64,000 bases of DNA from contig CAIQHU010000179.1 of assembly GCA_903871735.1 (NCBI GenBank), positions 62,001 through 126,000 on the forward strand. The letters run 5' to 3'. The translations under genes were made by a program, and so were the position numbers. This stretch comes from an uncultured beta proteobacterium (GTDB lineage Bacteria; Pseudomonadota; Gammaproteobacteria; Burkholderiales; Burkholderiaceae). The notes beneath the pieces are model-generated. The model worked only from the letters and a program-made list of their open reading frames with translations, was not told where the DNA came from and searched no databases. This document shows, in pieces, positions 26,197 to 35,451 of this stretch. Within the stretch, counting starts at the first letter, position 1, and every line of letters begins with the position of its first letter.

Positions 26197-26962
26197 CCAA
26201 CCAATTTCTGATTTTAAAAATAAGAATATTTGGCTCATTGGAGCCTCTTCTGGAATAGGCGCCGCTTGTGCTAAATGGTTTTTTGCGCAAGGGGCAAATC
26301 TTGTCCTCTCAGCAAGAAGAACCGAACCACTAGAGTTACTAGCCAAAGGTGTAAGCAACTCAGCCTACATAGTGCCGATTGATGTTTGTGATCAACAAAG
26401 CATCGCACAAGCAAGTAAAGAAGTCCTGACTCATCTGAAAAGGATTGACCTCTTATTATTTGTATCGGGTGTTTATGAGCCGGTTCAAGCCAATACGCTG
26501 AACTATCTAACTGCTAAAAAGATGGTAGATACCAATTTACTAGGGCCTATCAGTGTTCTAGAGCAATTATTGCCAACATTTTTAGCGCAGCAATCTGGTC
26601 ATATTGCCATTGTTGGTAGCGTCGCGGGCTATAGCGGTTTACCAAAGTCTTTGGTTTATGGCCCAACTAAAGCTGCTATATTAAATTTTGCAGAATCCTT
26701 ATATATGGATGTCTCCCCACAAGGAATCGGTGTTCATGTCATTTGTCCAGGTTTTGTAAGTACCCCGGCTACGGCTATTAACGACTTTAAAATGCCCGCT
26801 TTAATTTCAGCTGATGAGGCCGCTAATTGTATTGGCCAAGGACTTATGAACGGTGATTTTGAAATTCATTTTCCAAAACGGTTTTCTCGTTTTTTAAAAT
26901 TTCTCAGGATTTTGCCATACCCAATATATTTTTGGCTCATTAAAACATTTATCAAAACATAG
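26186..26962 (+). CDS. Short-chain dehydrogenase/reductase
   Basis: A 258-residue classical SDR. It has the nucleotide-binding motif GASSGIGAACAKWFF, the NNAG-equivalent region reading LLFVSGVYEPVQ, the serine VGSVAGYSG and the catalytic YGPTKAA pair. Then PGFVSTPAT follows. The C-terminus is basic and hydrophobic and may associate with the membrane. The substrate is unknown; the context points to an oxidised lipid intermediate. ATG 26186 has GGAGAAG upstream and lies within the cfa coding end. An earlier in-frame ATG at 26156 is deep inside cfa and is rejected. Confidence 0.9.
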   Translation: MSLNQPISDFKNKNIWLIGASSGIGAACAKWFFAQGANLVLSARRTEPLELLAKGVSNSAYIVPIDVCDQQSIAQASKEVLTHLKRIDLLLFVSGVYEPVQANTLNYLTAKKMVDTNLLGPISVLEQLLPTFLAQQSGHIAIVGSVAGYSGLPKSLVYGPTKAAILNFAESLYMDVSPQGIGVHVICPGFVSTPATAINDFKMPALISADEAANCIGQGLMNGDFEIHFPKRFSRFLKFLRILPYPIYFWLIKTFIKT

Positions 26963-26975
26963 CTCTTCACTTCTT

Positions 26976-27401
26976 ATGAGTCTAGATCAAGCCCTTGAAA
27001 ACTTGAAGTTTGAGTATGAACACCTTAGTCAAAAGAGCATTCCAACCCTGATCAATTGCTATGCTTTGCAGGCTTGCTTTAAAGACCCTTTTCAAGAAGT
27101 AGTTGGACATATTGCAATTACCGAAATTTTTGAGCATATGTTTAACCAACTCGATCATCCAACTTTCCTCATCCGACAAACCCTTATTAAGGATTTAGAC
27201 GTCGCACTCTTGTGGGACTTTCGGTTTTCATTGAAGCGTTGGAATAAAAACCCTCAATGCTTTGAGGGTGTCAGTTGGCTTCGCTTTAATCAAGACTTTT
27301 TGGTAGAAAAACATCAGGACTTTTGGGATCCTGCTGAGGGTATCTACGAAAAACTGCCATTAATTGGTCCGATTATGCGTGGCCTAAAACGATCTGCGTA
27401 G
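26976..27401 (+). CDS. NTF2/SnoaL-like family protein
   Basis: A 141-residue protein with the alternating pattern of NTF2-like (SnoaL) folds. It begins LDQALENLKFEYEHLSQKSI, then ACFKDPFQEVVGHIAITEIFEHMF, WDFRFSLKRWNKNPQCFEGVSWLRF and KHQDFWDPAEGIYEKLPLIG. In such clusters this small protein is commonly annotated as nuclear transport factor 2 family. It could be a small isomerase or hydrolase, or a lipid-binding partner. It is the last gene of the gpx-to-NTF2 operon, 13 bases after the SDR. The next gene is convergent. Confidence 0.82.
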   Translation: MSLDQALENLKFEYEHLSQKSIPTLINCYALQACFKDPFQEVVGHIAITEIFEHMFNQLDHPTFLIRQTLIKDLDVALLWDFRFSLKRWNKNPQCFEGVSWLRFNQDFLVEKHQDFWDPAEGIYEKLPLIGPIMRGLKRSA

Positions 27402-27510
27402 TGCAAAAATACCAAATGAGGAACGCTTAATCTTCCGGCAACACTTCCCAAGGAAGTCATAAACACTTCGTAGTCAGCTATTTGTATCTGCCATCTTTTA
27501 CGAGCTATTT

Positions 27511-28203
27511 TTATTTCTGTGCTCTAGCCTTAGCTACCAGAAAATCCATCGTCTCTAGTGCACGAGTCCTAGAACCTGCAATCGAGGGCGAGGTAATATA
27601 TCGTCCATGAATAGCGATTGTAGGAACGCCTTCAATCCGATAAGACTGCATAATATTGTTTGCTGTCTTAGCCTTAGTAATTACACTAAACGATTGATAG
27701 GCTTTAGTAAACGCCTTGAGATCCAATCCCTGGGATTCGATCCATTTAAAAATGTCTTCTTCTTTGAGTAACTGCTTGCGCTCAAGATGGATTGCCTTAA
27801 AAACCTTTGGAGTGAACTCCTCCTCTTTACCGAGCGCCTCTAATGCATAGAATAATTGGCTATGGGGTAAAAAATCAGGCCGAAATGCTACCGGAACCCT
27901 TTTAAAAATGATATTTTTCTGTTTTTTTACCCAGGCATGTAACTCTGCATCAAACTCAAAGCAATGTGGGCAGCCATACCAAAAGAACTCTGTTACCTCT
28001 ATCTTGCCTTTGGCCTCTGTAGGCTGAACCATTGTTAAAGCTTGATAGTCCACACCCTCCATAATAGAATTCGGCGCAGGGGTTGCCACCGGTGCTGGCT
28101 TACTACCTTGAGCAGATGGTGGTAATAACTGAGCGCAGACAATATTCATCAGCGCGGCTAAAACGGTAGTTATAAAAATATGTATGAGAGATTTTTTCAT
28201 CAT
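27511..28203 (-). CDS. dsbA: Periplasmic thiol:disulfide interchange protein, DsbA family
   Basis: A 230-residue DsbA-type oxidoreductase. The N-terminal signal peptide (residues about 1-24) precedes a thioredoxin domain with active site CPHC in EFFWYGCPHCFEFDAELHAW and the cis-proline loop GVPTIAIHG. DsbA introduces disulfides into secreted proteins. Two consecutive ATG codons (28203 and 28200) could both start translation. It follows the SPOR-domain gene by 9 bases on the minus strand, so argS, SPOR and dsbA may be one transcript. Confidence 0.93.
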   Translation of the reverse strand: MMKKSLIHIFITTVLAALMNIVCAQLLPPSAQGSKPAPVATPAPNSIMEGVDYQALTMVQPTEAKGKIEVTEFFWYGCPHCFEFDAELHAWVKKQKNIIFKRVPVAFRPDFLPHSQLFYALEALGKEEEFTPKVFKAIHLERKQLLKEEDIFKWIESQGLDLKAFTKAYQSFSVITKAKTANNIMQSYRIEGVPTIAIHGRYITSPSIAGSRTRALETMDFLVAKARAQK

Positions 28204-28212
28204 TATTTCACT

Positions 28213-28800
28213 TTATTTATTTGCTTTAATTACACTATAGGAAACTCCAGCATCGTCTAATCGACTCTTGGAACTTTGCATTTCTTGTAAAGATACAAAC
28301 GGACCAATTCGAACTCGCCAAATACTACTCACTTCATTCTTTACTTCTGAAATACGGGCCTGTAAGCCTTGCATAGCAATGCCAGCTTTTTCCGTTTCCG
28401 CGGCCGCCTTATCTGTATAAGCCCCAACTTGTAGCCAATAAGTAACTCCTGGGGATGCTTCTTTTGTATCAACAACCTGGGGTGGTGATAGCGCCTGCAC
28501 TACTGGGGGGGCATCGGTCGATGAAGAGACGTCTGCAGCTTCTGCATTTTTACCTTTTAAGCGCAAAGGAGAATTAATATCCCTAGACTCACCAATCGTG
28601 CCATCGGGCATAATTTTGGGAACAATCGGTATATCCGGAGTGCGGACGTTTTGCTTTTCTACTGGTGGGTTACGAATGATCGTATAGGCTACAACAAGAG
28701 CGATGCCAAGGCCAATAATTAGTCCAATCACCACCCCAAATAACATCTTGGCAGGTTCCGGATTTAATTGCGTTTTACTGTTGACAGTTTGAGTAGCCAT
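28213..28800 (-). CDS. SPOR domain-containing inner-membrane protein
   Basis: A 195-residue protein with a short cytoplasmic start, one membrane helix (about residues 19-41, MLFGVVIGLIIGLGIALVVA), a low-complexity linker and a C-terminal SPOR domain (about residues 115-193: YWLQVGAYTDKAAAETEKA, then SIWRVRIGPFVSLQEMQSS). SPOR domains bind denuded peptidoglycan at the division site, and FtsN-like proteins have this layout next to argS in proteobacteria. I use ATG 28800; a TTG at 28836 is less likely. Confidence 0.88.
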   Translation of the reverse strand: MATQTVNSKTQLNPEPAKMLFGVVIGLIIGLGIALVVAYTIIRNPPVEKQNVRTPDIPIVPKIMPDGTIGESRDINSPLRLKGKNAEAADVSSSTDAPPVVQALSPPQVVDTKEASPGVTYWLQVGAYTDKAAAETEKAGIAMQGLQARISEVKNEVSSIWRVRIGPFVSLQEMQSSKSRLDDAGVSYSVIKANK

Positions 28801-28837
28801 TTTTAATATGATAATCCCTTGCTTCGCTAGATGCAAT

Positions 28838-30604
28838 TCACATCTTTTCAGGTGCTTGTAAGCCTAATAAATCTAAGCCATTTGCCAGAACCTGCTGAGT
28901 GGCTAGTAGTAAAGCTAATCTGGCTAATTTGAGTGGCATATCGTCTACTAAAACTCGATCCGAGTTATAAAAAGAATGAAAATCTGACGCTAAGTCACGT
29001 AAGTAAAATGCTAGTGCATGGGGTGATAAATCTCGCGCCGCATCCTGTAACATATTCGGATACTCACTTAAGCGTCGCATTAAATCATCCGCCGCACGCC
29101 CCCTGAGAGGTGCTAGATCAACCGCCGATAAAGTTGCTTGATCACCTGCCCATTGTCGTAATATAGAACAAATACGGGCGTGGGCATACTGCACATAAAA
29201 AACAGGATTCTCATCATTCTGTGTCAAAGCTAAATCAACATCAAAAATAAATTCCGTATCAGCTTTTCTAGAAATCAAAAAGAAACGGACCGCATCTTTT
29301 CCCCTCTGTAAGGCCTGTTCTTTATCCGCAGCCAACAGGGAATCTTGAACGCCACCTGACCATTCAATCAAATCTCGAACAGTTACATAAGATCCGGCTC
29401 GTTTAGAAATCTTTACTTCAACACCGTCTTTAATGACTGTAACCATTTTATGTAAAACATACTCTGGGTAGGTTTTTGGAATCATCCAAGATCTTTTTTG
29501 AGAAACCCCTTGAATTCCACTTCGGACCCGCGTAATCGTTCCGTGGTGATCACTTCCTTGAATATTAATAACCTGATGGTAACCCCTTGACCATTTACTA
29601 ATATGATAAGCAACGTCTGGTACAAAATAGGTAAAGCTGCCATCAGACTTACGCATCACACGATCTTTATCATCCCCATCATCCGTCGACCGAAGCCATA
29701 ATGCACCATCTGTCTCGTAGGTTTTGCCAGCTGTTCGTAAGTCCTCGACAATGGCTGCTACGCTACCATCGCTATACAAGGACGATTCTAAATAGTATTC
29801 ATCAAACTGAACGCCCATGATGCGTAAATCAATATCTTGCTCTTTACGCAAGTAGGCGACAGCAAACTTCGCAATCTGGCCTAAATCTTCTGGGTCTTTA
29901 TTGGCCGTAACTGCACCAAGGTCACTCACTGTAATAGTTTGACCAGCCATATATGCGTGCGCGATATCTAAAATATATGTCCCGTTATATGCATCCTCAG
30001 GCCATTGTGAGTCGCCGGGACCTAGGCCCCGAATTCTGGCCTGGGTGGAGATGGCTAACTGCTGAATTTGAACGCCAGCGTCGTTATAGTAAAACTCCCG
30101 GTGCACTAGCTTACCTTGGCTTTGTAATATATTCGCTAAGATATCCCCTAAGGCGGCTTGGCGACCATGCCCAACATGCAGTGGTCCCGTCGGATTAGCA
30201 GAAACAAATTCAATTAAAACTTTGTCCTGATCGACTAACTTTTTAACGCCGTAGGTATTTTTTTGTTGCAAAATTAACTGAACAACAGCTTGTTTTACCG
30301 CACCTGTTAATCGAATATTAATAAATCCAGGGCCAGCTATTTCGAGCTTCTCTAAAACAGATCTGGTTTGTGGCATTCCTTGTAATTGGATTAATAATTG
30401 TTGTGCTAAGTCTTTCGGATTCATCTTCCAAGGCTTGGCCAATTGCATCGCAATATTCGTCGCTAAGTCTCCATGCTCTGCTACTTTGGGTCGCTCTAAA
30501 CGCGCAACAGGCAAGGAACTAACGTCTTGCTGATTTGTCTGCCCGATCTGCGTTAAAGCATCATTCAGAAATGATTGGATTTGTTGTTGAAGTTCTGGGA
30601 GCAT
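28838..30604 (-). CDS. argS: Arginine-tRNA ligase
   Basis: A 588-residue class I aminoacyl-tRNA synthetase. The HIGH-like motif is in [16 protein letters not shown], the N-terminal additional domain opens the protein, and the KMSK-like loop reads [13 protein letters not shown]. The C-terminal anticodon domain has [14 protein letters not shown] and SDRVLVDD. The length is close to E. coli ArgS (577). It lies upstream of the SPOR gene by 37 bases and diverges from the DUF1840 gene. Confidence 0.97.
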   Translation of the reverse strand: MLPELQQQIQSFLNDALTQIGQTNQQDVSSLPVARLERPKVAEHGDLATNIAMQLAKPWKMNPKDLAQQLLIQLQGMPQTRSVLEKLEIAGPGFINIRLTGAVKQAVVQLILQQKNTYGVKKLVDQDKVLIEFVSANPTGPLHVGHGRQAALGDILANILQSQGKLVHREFYYNDAGVQIQQLAISTQARIRGLGPGDSQWPEDAYNGTYILDIAHAYMAGQTITVSDLGAVTANKDPEDLGQIAKFAVAYLRKEQDIDLRIMGVQFDEYYLESSLYSDGSVAAIVEDLRTAGKTYETDGALWLRSTDDGDDKDRVMRKSDGSFTYFVPDVAYHISKWSRGYHQVINIQGSDHHGTITRVRSGIQGVSQKRSWMIPKTYPEYVLHKMVTVIKDGVEVKISKRAGSYVTVRDLIEWSGGVQDSLLAADKEQALQRGKDAVRFFLISRKADTEFIFDVDLALTQNDENPVFYVQYAHARICSILRQWAGDQATLSAVDLAPLRGRAADDLMRRLSEYPNMLQDAARDLSPHALAFYLRDLASDFHSFYNSDRVLVDDMPLKLARLALLLATQQVLANGLDLLGLQAPEKM

Positions 30605-30639
30605 GGCTAATGGGGTTTAAGTGGTGTATGCTAATCTTT

Positions 30640-30942
30640 ATGCTATATCAATTTGAATCAAAAAACTCAGCAAATTGCCTGATGTTACAAGATCTTTCAA
30701 TTCGGATCTTTGAAATACTAGAGAGAGAACTAGAGCCAAGAGGTATTTTACTAGTAGACCAACTACCCGAGCTAATTCAGAAATTAGAGGATGCCATAGC
30801 GCAAGATGCATTATCTAGAGAATCGATCGATCAAGATAACACGAAAACCCAAATTGATCGACTCGGTGCTAGGGCCTACCCTTTTTTAACTCTTCTCAAA
30901 TCTGCTCTCAAATATCAAAACCCGATTGTTTGGGGAGTTTAA
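30640..30942 (+). CDS. DUF1840 family protein
   Basis: A 100-residue protein of the DUF1840 family, common in Burkholderiales and of unknown function. It begins MLYQFESKNSANCLMLQDLS, continues ILEREL EPRGILLVDQLP and ends with RAYPFLTLLKSALKYQNPIVWGV (in part), all matching the family plan. I choose ATG 30640 by that match; longer in-frame starts lie inside argS on the opposite strand. No strong ribosome-binding site is visible. Its stop is 2 bases from the stop of the convergent metH C-terminal gene. Confidence 0.85.
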   Translation: MLYQFESKNSANCLMLQDLSIRIFEILERELEPRGILLVDQLPELIQKLEDAIAQDALSRESIDQDNTKTQIDRLGARAYPFLTLLKSALKYQNPIVWGV

Positions 30943-30944
30943 TA

Positions 30945-33692
30945 TTACGCTGAATTACTCTCGAAGTTACTAACATTGGCACGCGCCACATCCTGTACAG
31001 TCCGCCCAGAGCGACTAGCTAAGTCATTAACTTGATCTAAGCCAATTTGACCAACATTAAAATATTGGGCGTGCGGATTTGCTAGATAAAATCCCGACAC
31101 ACTGGATGCTGGATTCATTGCTAAAGACTCCGTTAGCTCCATATCAATTTCAGCAGCTTGCAATACTTCAAACATGGCCAACTTCACGGAATGTTCCGGA
31201 CAAGCAGGATAGCCAGGAGCTGGACGAATTCCTTGATATTTTTCATCAATCAACTCTGCACTAGATAAATTTTCATCTGCCGCATATCCCCACAAGTCCG
31301 TCCGCATTCGGTAATGCATATACTCTGCAAAAGCTTCTGCTAGACGATCCGCCAGCGCTTTAAGAAGGATGGCCTGATAGTCATCATGTTGATCTTGAAA
31401 TTGTGCTACCTTTTTATCAACTCCGTGACCGGTAGTGACTGCAAACATACCCACATAATCCATCTTGCCACTGTCTTTTGGGGCTATGTAATCGGCTAAA
31501 CATCGGTTGGGCCTCTTCACTCCGTCCACAATAGGTCTTTCCGTTTGCTGTCGAAGTCCATGCCAAGTGAGCACTGGCATCGTTCTAGCTTCATCAGCAT
31601 AACAAATAATGTCATCTCCAATACTGTTTGCCGGATAAATTGCCAGTACAGCGTGAGCTTGTAACCATCTACCTTGAATCAAGCGCTCGAGCATTTGTAA
31701 GGCGTCTTCATAGACTTTACTTGCAGTATCACCAACGACTTCATCAGTAAGGATTTGTGGAAATTTCCCAGCCAAATCCCAAGTCTGAAAAAATGGGGTC
31801 CAATCAATATATTGAGCAATTTGAGCTAAGTCAAAGTTTTTAAATACTCTTCTTCCAATAAATTTGGGTTTCGTAATTTCAAAATGACTCCAATCTAATT
31901 TCTCCGCATTTTTACGCGCAGCATCAAGGGTAACTAGCGGGATTGCCTTACGGTTCGCATGATTAACACGAATCTTTTCATATTCTGCTTTAATTCCCGC
32001 TAAATAGGACTTGGCGGACTCGTCCGATAACAAACTAGAAGCAACAGAAACAGACCGAGATGCATCTGGCACATAAATAACAGGACCATCATAGTGCGGC
32101 GAGATCTTCACAGCTGTGTGTACGCGAGAAGTAGTAGCGCCACCAATCATGAGTGGTATAGACCGATCACGAAAGTATGCGTCGCGTTGCATTTCTTGAG
32201 CGACATAGGTCATTTCTTCCAAAGACGGTGTGATTAACCCAGATAAGCCAATAATGTCTGCGTTTTCATCCTTTGCCTTTTGTAAGATTTGATTACAAGG
32301 AACCATTACACCCATATTAACCACATCAAAATTATTACACTGTAAAACCACCGTTACAATATTTTTTCCAATATCGTGCACATCGCCCTTCACAGTGGCC
32401 ATAATAATCTTGCCCTTCGAACGCACGTCTCTTCCCGCAGCTTCATACTGACGCTTCTCTTCTTCAATGAACGGAATCAGATGGGCTACTGCTTGCTTCA
32501 TCACGCGCGCACTCTTGACTACTTGCGGCAAAAACATCTTGCCGGCTCCAAATAACTCGCCAACAATATTCATACCGTCCATTAATGGACCTTCTATGAC
32601 TTCTATGGGCCGCCCACCAGCAAGCTCAATTTCTTGGCGGATCTCTTCTGTATCTTCTACAATAAAACTAGTAATACCTTGAACCATCGCATGGCTTAAG
32701 CGTTGTCGAACAGAGAGTTCTCTCCAAGCAAGAGTGGCGACCTCTTTAGCGCCACCACCTTTAAAGTTATCCGCAATCTCCAGTAAGTTCTCCGTAGGAG
32801 TTTTGCCATCCTTTTGTATAAACCGATTTAAAACCACATCCTCAACACGTTCGCGTAACTCCTGGTCTAAGTCTGCATAGACTCCGAGTTGGCCAGCATT
32901 AACAATCCCCATATCCATACCAGCTTCAATTGCATGAAATAAGAAAACCGTGTGGATTGCCTCTCGGACTACATCATTTCCACGAAAGGAAAAACTAACA
33001 TTCGAAACACCACCACTGATCTTAGCGCCTGGTAAGTTTTCTTTTATCCAGCGCGTCGCATTAATAAAATCAACAGCATAATTATCATGCTCTTCAATGC
33101 CCGTTGCTATTGCAAAAATATTGGGGTCAAAAATAATATCCTCTGGTGCAAAATCGAGCTCCTTGACAAGGATGTCATAAGATCGACGACAAATTTCTGT
33201 TTTTCTAGCGAAAGTATCTGCCTGACCCTTTTCGTCAAAAGCCATTACTACCGTAGCAGCTCCGTAACGTTGAATGAGTTTTGCCTGCCGCAAAAATGGC
33301 TCGACACCCTCTTTTAAAGAAATCGAGTTAACAATGGCCTTGCCTTGGATACACCTTAATCCAGCTTCGATGACCTCCCATTTGGAGGAGTCAATCATAA
33401 TTGGCACTCTGGCAATATCCGGTTCGGATGCAATGAGATTTAAAAAGCGCACCATGGCAGCCTTTGAATCTAGCATCGCCTCATCCATATTGATATCAAT
33501 AATTTGCGCACCATTCTCAACTTGCTGACGGGCCACTTGTAGAGCGTCATCAAAAAGATTATTTAAAATCAACCGTGCGAAAGCCTTTGAACCAGTGACG
33601 TTAGCCCGCTCGCCAATATTGACAAAACGAATATGCGATGCAAAATTGAATGCCTCAAGACCTGATAATTTGAGCGCTTGTATATTAGTCAT
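30945..33692 (-). CDS. metH: Cobalamin-dependent methionine synthase, C-terminal subunit (split MetH)
   Basis: A 915-residue protein with the methyl-THF, cobalamin and activation domains of MetH. Order: pterin-binding domain ([32 protein letters not shown], about residues 20-290); cap and B12 domain with the cobalt-ligating [10 protein letters not shown] motif near residue 460; C-terminal SAM-binding activation domain with the [13 protein letters not shown] motif near residue 855. The homocysteine-binding domain is in the next gene upstream. ATG 33692 overlaps that gene's stop by 8 bases. A longer frame from 33764 is rejected. Two-gene MetH is usual in betaproteobacteria. Confidence 0.95.
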   Translation of the reverse strand: MTNIQALKLSGLEAFNFASHIRFVNIGERANVTGSKAFARLILNNLFDDALQVARQQVENGAQIIDINMDEAMLDSKAAMVRFLNLIASEPDIARVPIMIDSSKWEVIEAGLRCIQGKAIVNSISLKEGVEPFLRQAKLIQRYGAATVVMAFDEKGQADTFARKTEICRRSYDILVKELDFAPEDIIFDPNIFAIATGIEEHDNYAVDFINATRWIKENLPGAKISGGVSNVSFSFRGNDVVREAIHTVFLFHAIEAGMDMGIVNAGQLGVYADLDQELRERVEDVVLNRFIQKDGKTPTENLLEIADNFKGGGAKEVATLAWRELSVRQRLSHAMVQGITSFIVEDTEEIRQEIELAGGRPIEVIEGPLMDGMNIVGELFGAGKMFLPQVVKSARVMKQAVAHLIPFIEEEKRQYEAAGRDVRSKGKIIMATVKGDVHDIGKNIVTVVLQCNNFDVVNMGVMVPCNQILQKAKDENADIIGLSGLITPSLEEMTYVAQEMQRDAYFRDRSIPLMIGGATTSRVHTAVKISPHYDGPVIYVPDASRSVSVASSLLSDESAKSYLAGIKAEYEKIRVNHANRKAIPLVTLDAARKNAEKLDWSHFEITKPKFIGRRVFKNFDLAQIAQYIDWTPFFQTWDLAGKFPQILTDEVVGDTASKVYEDALQMLERLIQGRWLQAHAVLAIYPANSIGDDIICYADEARTMPVLTWHGLRQQTERPIVDGVKRPNRCLADYIAPKDSGKMDYVGMFAVTTGHGVDKKVAQFQDQHDDYQAILLKALADRLAEAFAEYMHYRMRTDLWGYAADENLSSAELIDEKYQGIRPAPGYPACPEHSVKLAMFEVLQAAEIDMELTESLAMNPASSVSGFYLANPHAQYFNVGQIGLDQVNDLASRSGRTVQDVARANVSNFESNSA

Positions 33693-34788
33693 GATTGGCC
33701 TGGCGGTAAGCTTTCCAGCGAGAGTCAATCGCTCTTGGTGGATGTTTTGCAACTGCCTGCACAATAGCTGCTATGTGTTCTGGCGTGGTCCCACAACAAC
33801 CACCCACTAAATTAACAATACCCTCTCTAGAAAACTCCTCCAATAACCGAGAAGTAATTTCTGGAGTTTCATCAAAACCCGTATCGCTCATTGGATTTGG
33901 TAAGCCAGCATTGGGATAGCAAGATATCGCTGTGTCACAAATTTTTGATAATTCAACAATATATGGTTTCATCAAGGTTGCACCTAGGGCACAGTTCAAA
34001 CCAAAAGTAATCGGCCGAGCATGACGCAAACTATTCCAAAAAGCCTCGACAGTTTGTCCAGATAAAATCCGCCCAGAAGCATCTGTGACCGTGCCTGAAA
34101 TCATCAAAGGTAAGCGCTCTTGGCTATTTTCAAAATACTCATCAATGGCGAATAACGCAGCTTTAGCATTTAGCGTATCAAAAACTGTCTCTACCAATAA
34201 GACATCCGAGCCAGCCTCAACTAAGGCTTCAACCTGTTCATAATAGGCTTGTCGAAGCGCTTCAAAATCCACATTCCGTGCTCCAGGATCATTGACATCT
34301 GGAGAAATACTAGCCGTCTTCGGGGTTGGGCCAAGCGCTCCAACGACAAATCTTGGTTTATCGGGTGTGCTAAATTTGTCACAGGCTTGGCGAGCTAATT
34401 GAGCAGAAGCAAGATTCATTTCTTTAGCCAAAAATCCTAACTGATAGTCATCTTGGGCAATCGAGGTTGCCCCAAATGTATTCGTTTCAATCAAATCTGC
34501 CCCTGCAGCTAAATACTGTTCATGAATCTCCTGTATTACTTCGGGACGCGTAATTGAAAGTAATTCGTTATTACCTTTCAAATCAATTGGATGATCCTTA
34601 AATCGAGCACTTCTGGACACGCCTCTGAACTCTTCTTCTGTTAAGCGATACCGCTGAATCATGGTACCCATGGCCCCATCTAGAATTAATATTCGACTGG
34701 CTAATAAACTCGGTAAGAGTTGACCTCTCGTATAGGCATGCGAAGCTGGCTTATGAATCGGCTCTGCTAAATTGTGTTTTGACATCAT
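33685..34788 (-). CDS. metH: Methionine synthase homocysteine-binding subunit (split MetH)
   Basis: A 367-residue homocysteine S-methyltransferase domain. It opens [20 protein letters not shown] and holds the zinc ligands: GLNCALGA in the middle and [12 protein letters not shown] near residue 335. It activates homocysteine for methyl transfer from the cobalamin subunit encoded just downstream. The 8-base overlap with that gene suggests equimolar coupled translation. Two consecutive ATGs (34788, 34785) are candidates. The leader contains a 20-residue reading frame (34813-34751) behind a GGAGG and overlapping this start. Confidence 0.94.
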   Translation of the reverse strand: MMSKHNLAEPIHKPASHAYTRGQLLPSLLASRILILDGAMGTMIQRYRLTEEEFRGVSRSARFKDHPIDLKGNNELLSITRPEVIQEIHEQYLAAGADLIETNTFGATSIAQDDYQLGFLAKEMNLASAQLARQACDKFSTPDKPRFVVGALGPTPKTASISPDVNDPGARNVDFEALRQAYYEQVEALVEAGSDVLLVETVFDTLNAKAALFAIDEYFENSQERLPLMISGTVTDASGRILSGQTVEAFWNSLRHARPITFGLNCALGATLMKPYIVELSKICDTAISCYPNAGLPNPMSDTGFDETPEITSRLLEEFSREGIVNLVGGCCGTTPEHIAAIVQAVAKHPPRAIDSRWKAYRQANHD

Positions 34789-34905
34789 TACAAAAGATTA
34801 TCCTAAATACCATTAAAAATGATCCTCCTACATGAAATAGAGGATTGATTTACTTACTGAAATCCTATATTTTACATATAAGTCCAAATTAATATCGGGA
34901 GTTCT

Positions 34906-35451
34906 ATGTTTACAGGTATGCCAGATTTCAAACAAAGTATGGAAATGATGAAAAATATGTGGGCCAATGCCGCAAAAGGTTCCGCTGACTCCCCAACTGG
35001 CTTTAGCATGCCCGGTATGCAGGGCTTTAATTCTATGGGTATACCTACTATGGACATTGAAGAAATTGATAAGCGTATCAAAGATCTAAAAAGTGTTGAA
35101 TCCTGGCTCACGCTTAATCTACAGGTATTACAAAGCACTATACAAGGTCTCGAAGTCCAGCGCGCCACTCTCAATACTCTTCAAGGCATCGCCGATACCT
35201 TGAAAGCCAGTACTGGAGCAAAAACCTCGCCAACCGCTGATAGTTCAAAAGCCCCAATCCAAGACTTTGTTGGTGCCAGCGGAACTCTCGCGAAAGAACT
35301 CATGGAGCAAATGTCGCACTCTGCGAATCATATGATGTCCGCATTTGTAACGCCATCAACCCCGTCTAAACCAGTCCCTAAAAAGCCAGCCACCAAAAAA
35401 ACTACATCTGCGAAAACCGCCAAACCCCGTCCGCGCTCATCTCGCGCTTAA
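34906..35451 (+). CDS. phaM: PHA granule-associated regulatory protein PhaM
   Basis: A 181-residue PhaM-like protein. The family core is visible: PDFKQSMEMMKNMWANA, IPTMDIEEIDKRIKDLKSVE, then LNLQVLQSTIQGLEVQRATL. The C-terminus is rich in Lys, Ala, Pro and Thr (KPVPKKPATKKTTSAKTAKP), which in Ralstonia eutropha PhaM binds DNA and links PHA granules to the nucleoid while activating the synthase. No other PHA gene lies in the window. ATG 34906 has GGGAG just upstream. Its last 50 bases are antisense to the MBL-fold gene. Confidence 0.9.
   Translation: MFTGMPDFKQSMEMMKNMWANAAKGSADSPTGFSMPGMQGFNSMGIPTMDIEEIDKRIKDLKSVESWLTLNLQVLQSTIQGLEVQRATLNTLQGIADTLKASTGAKTSPTADSSKAPIQDFVGASGTLAKELMEQMSHSANHMMSAFVTPSTPSKPVPKKPATKKTTSAKTAKPRPRSSRA

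Noticed and set aside
27443..27457. Palindrome ACTTCC-CAA-GGAAGT between the NTF2-like and dsbA-like genes as a terminator
   Set aside because: The stem is only 6 bp with a 3-base loop, and no T-run follows on either strand. It may be chance, so it is not listed as a feature.
30945..34788. metH interpreted as a pseudogene broken by a frameshift
   Set aside because: The break falls between domains, each part has its own start and all key motifs, and the split form is normal in betaproteobacteria.
34789..34905. Cobalamin or SAM riboswitch in front of metH
   Set aside because: The 117-base region has no B12-box-like string and only one 6-bp hairpin, which is too little for these aptamers.
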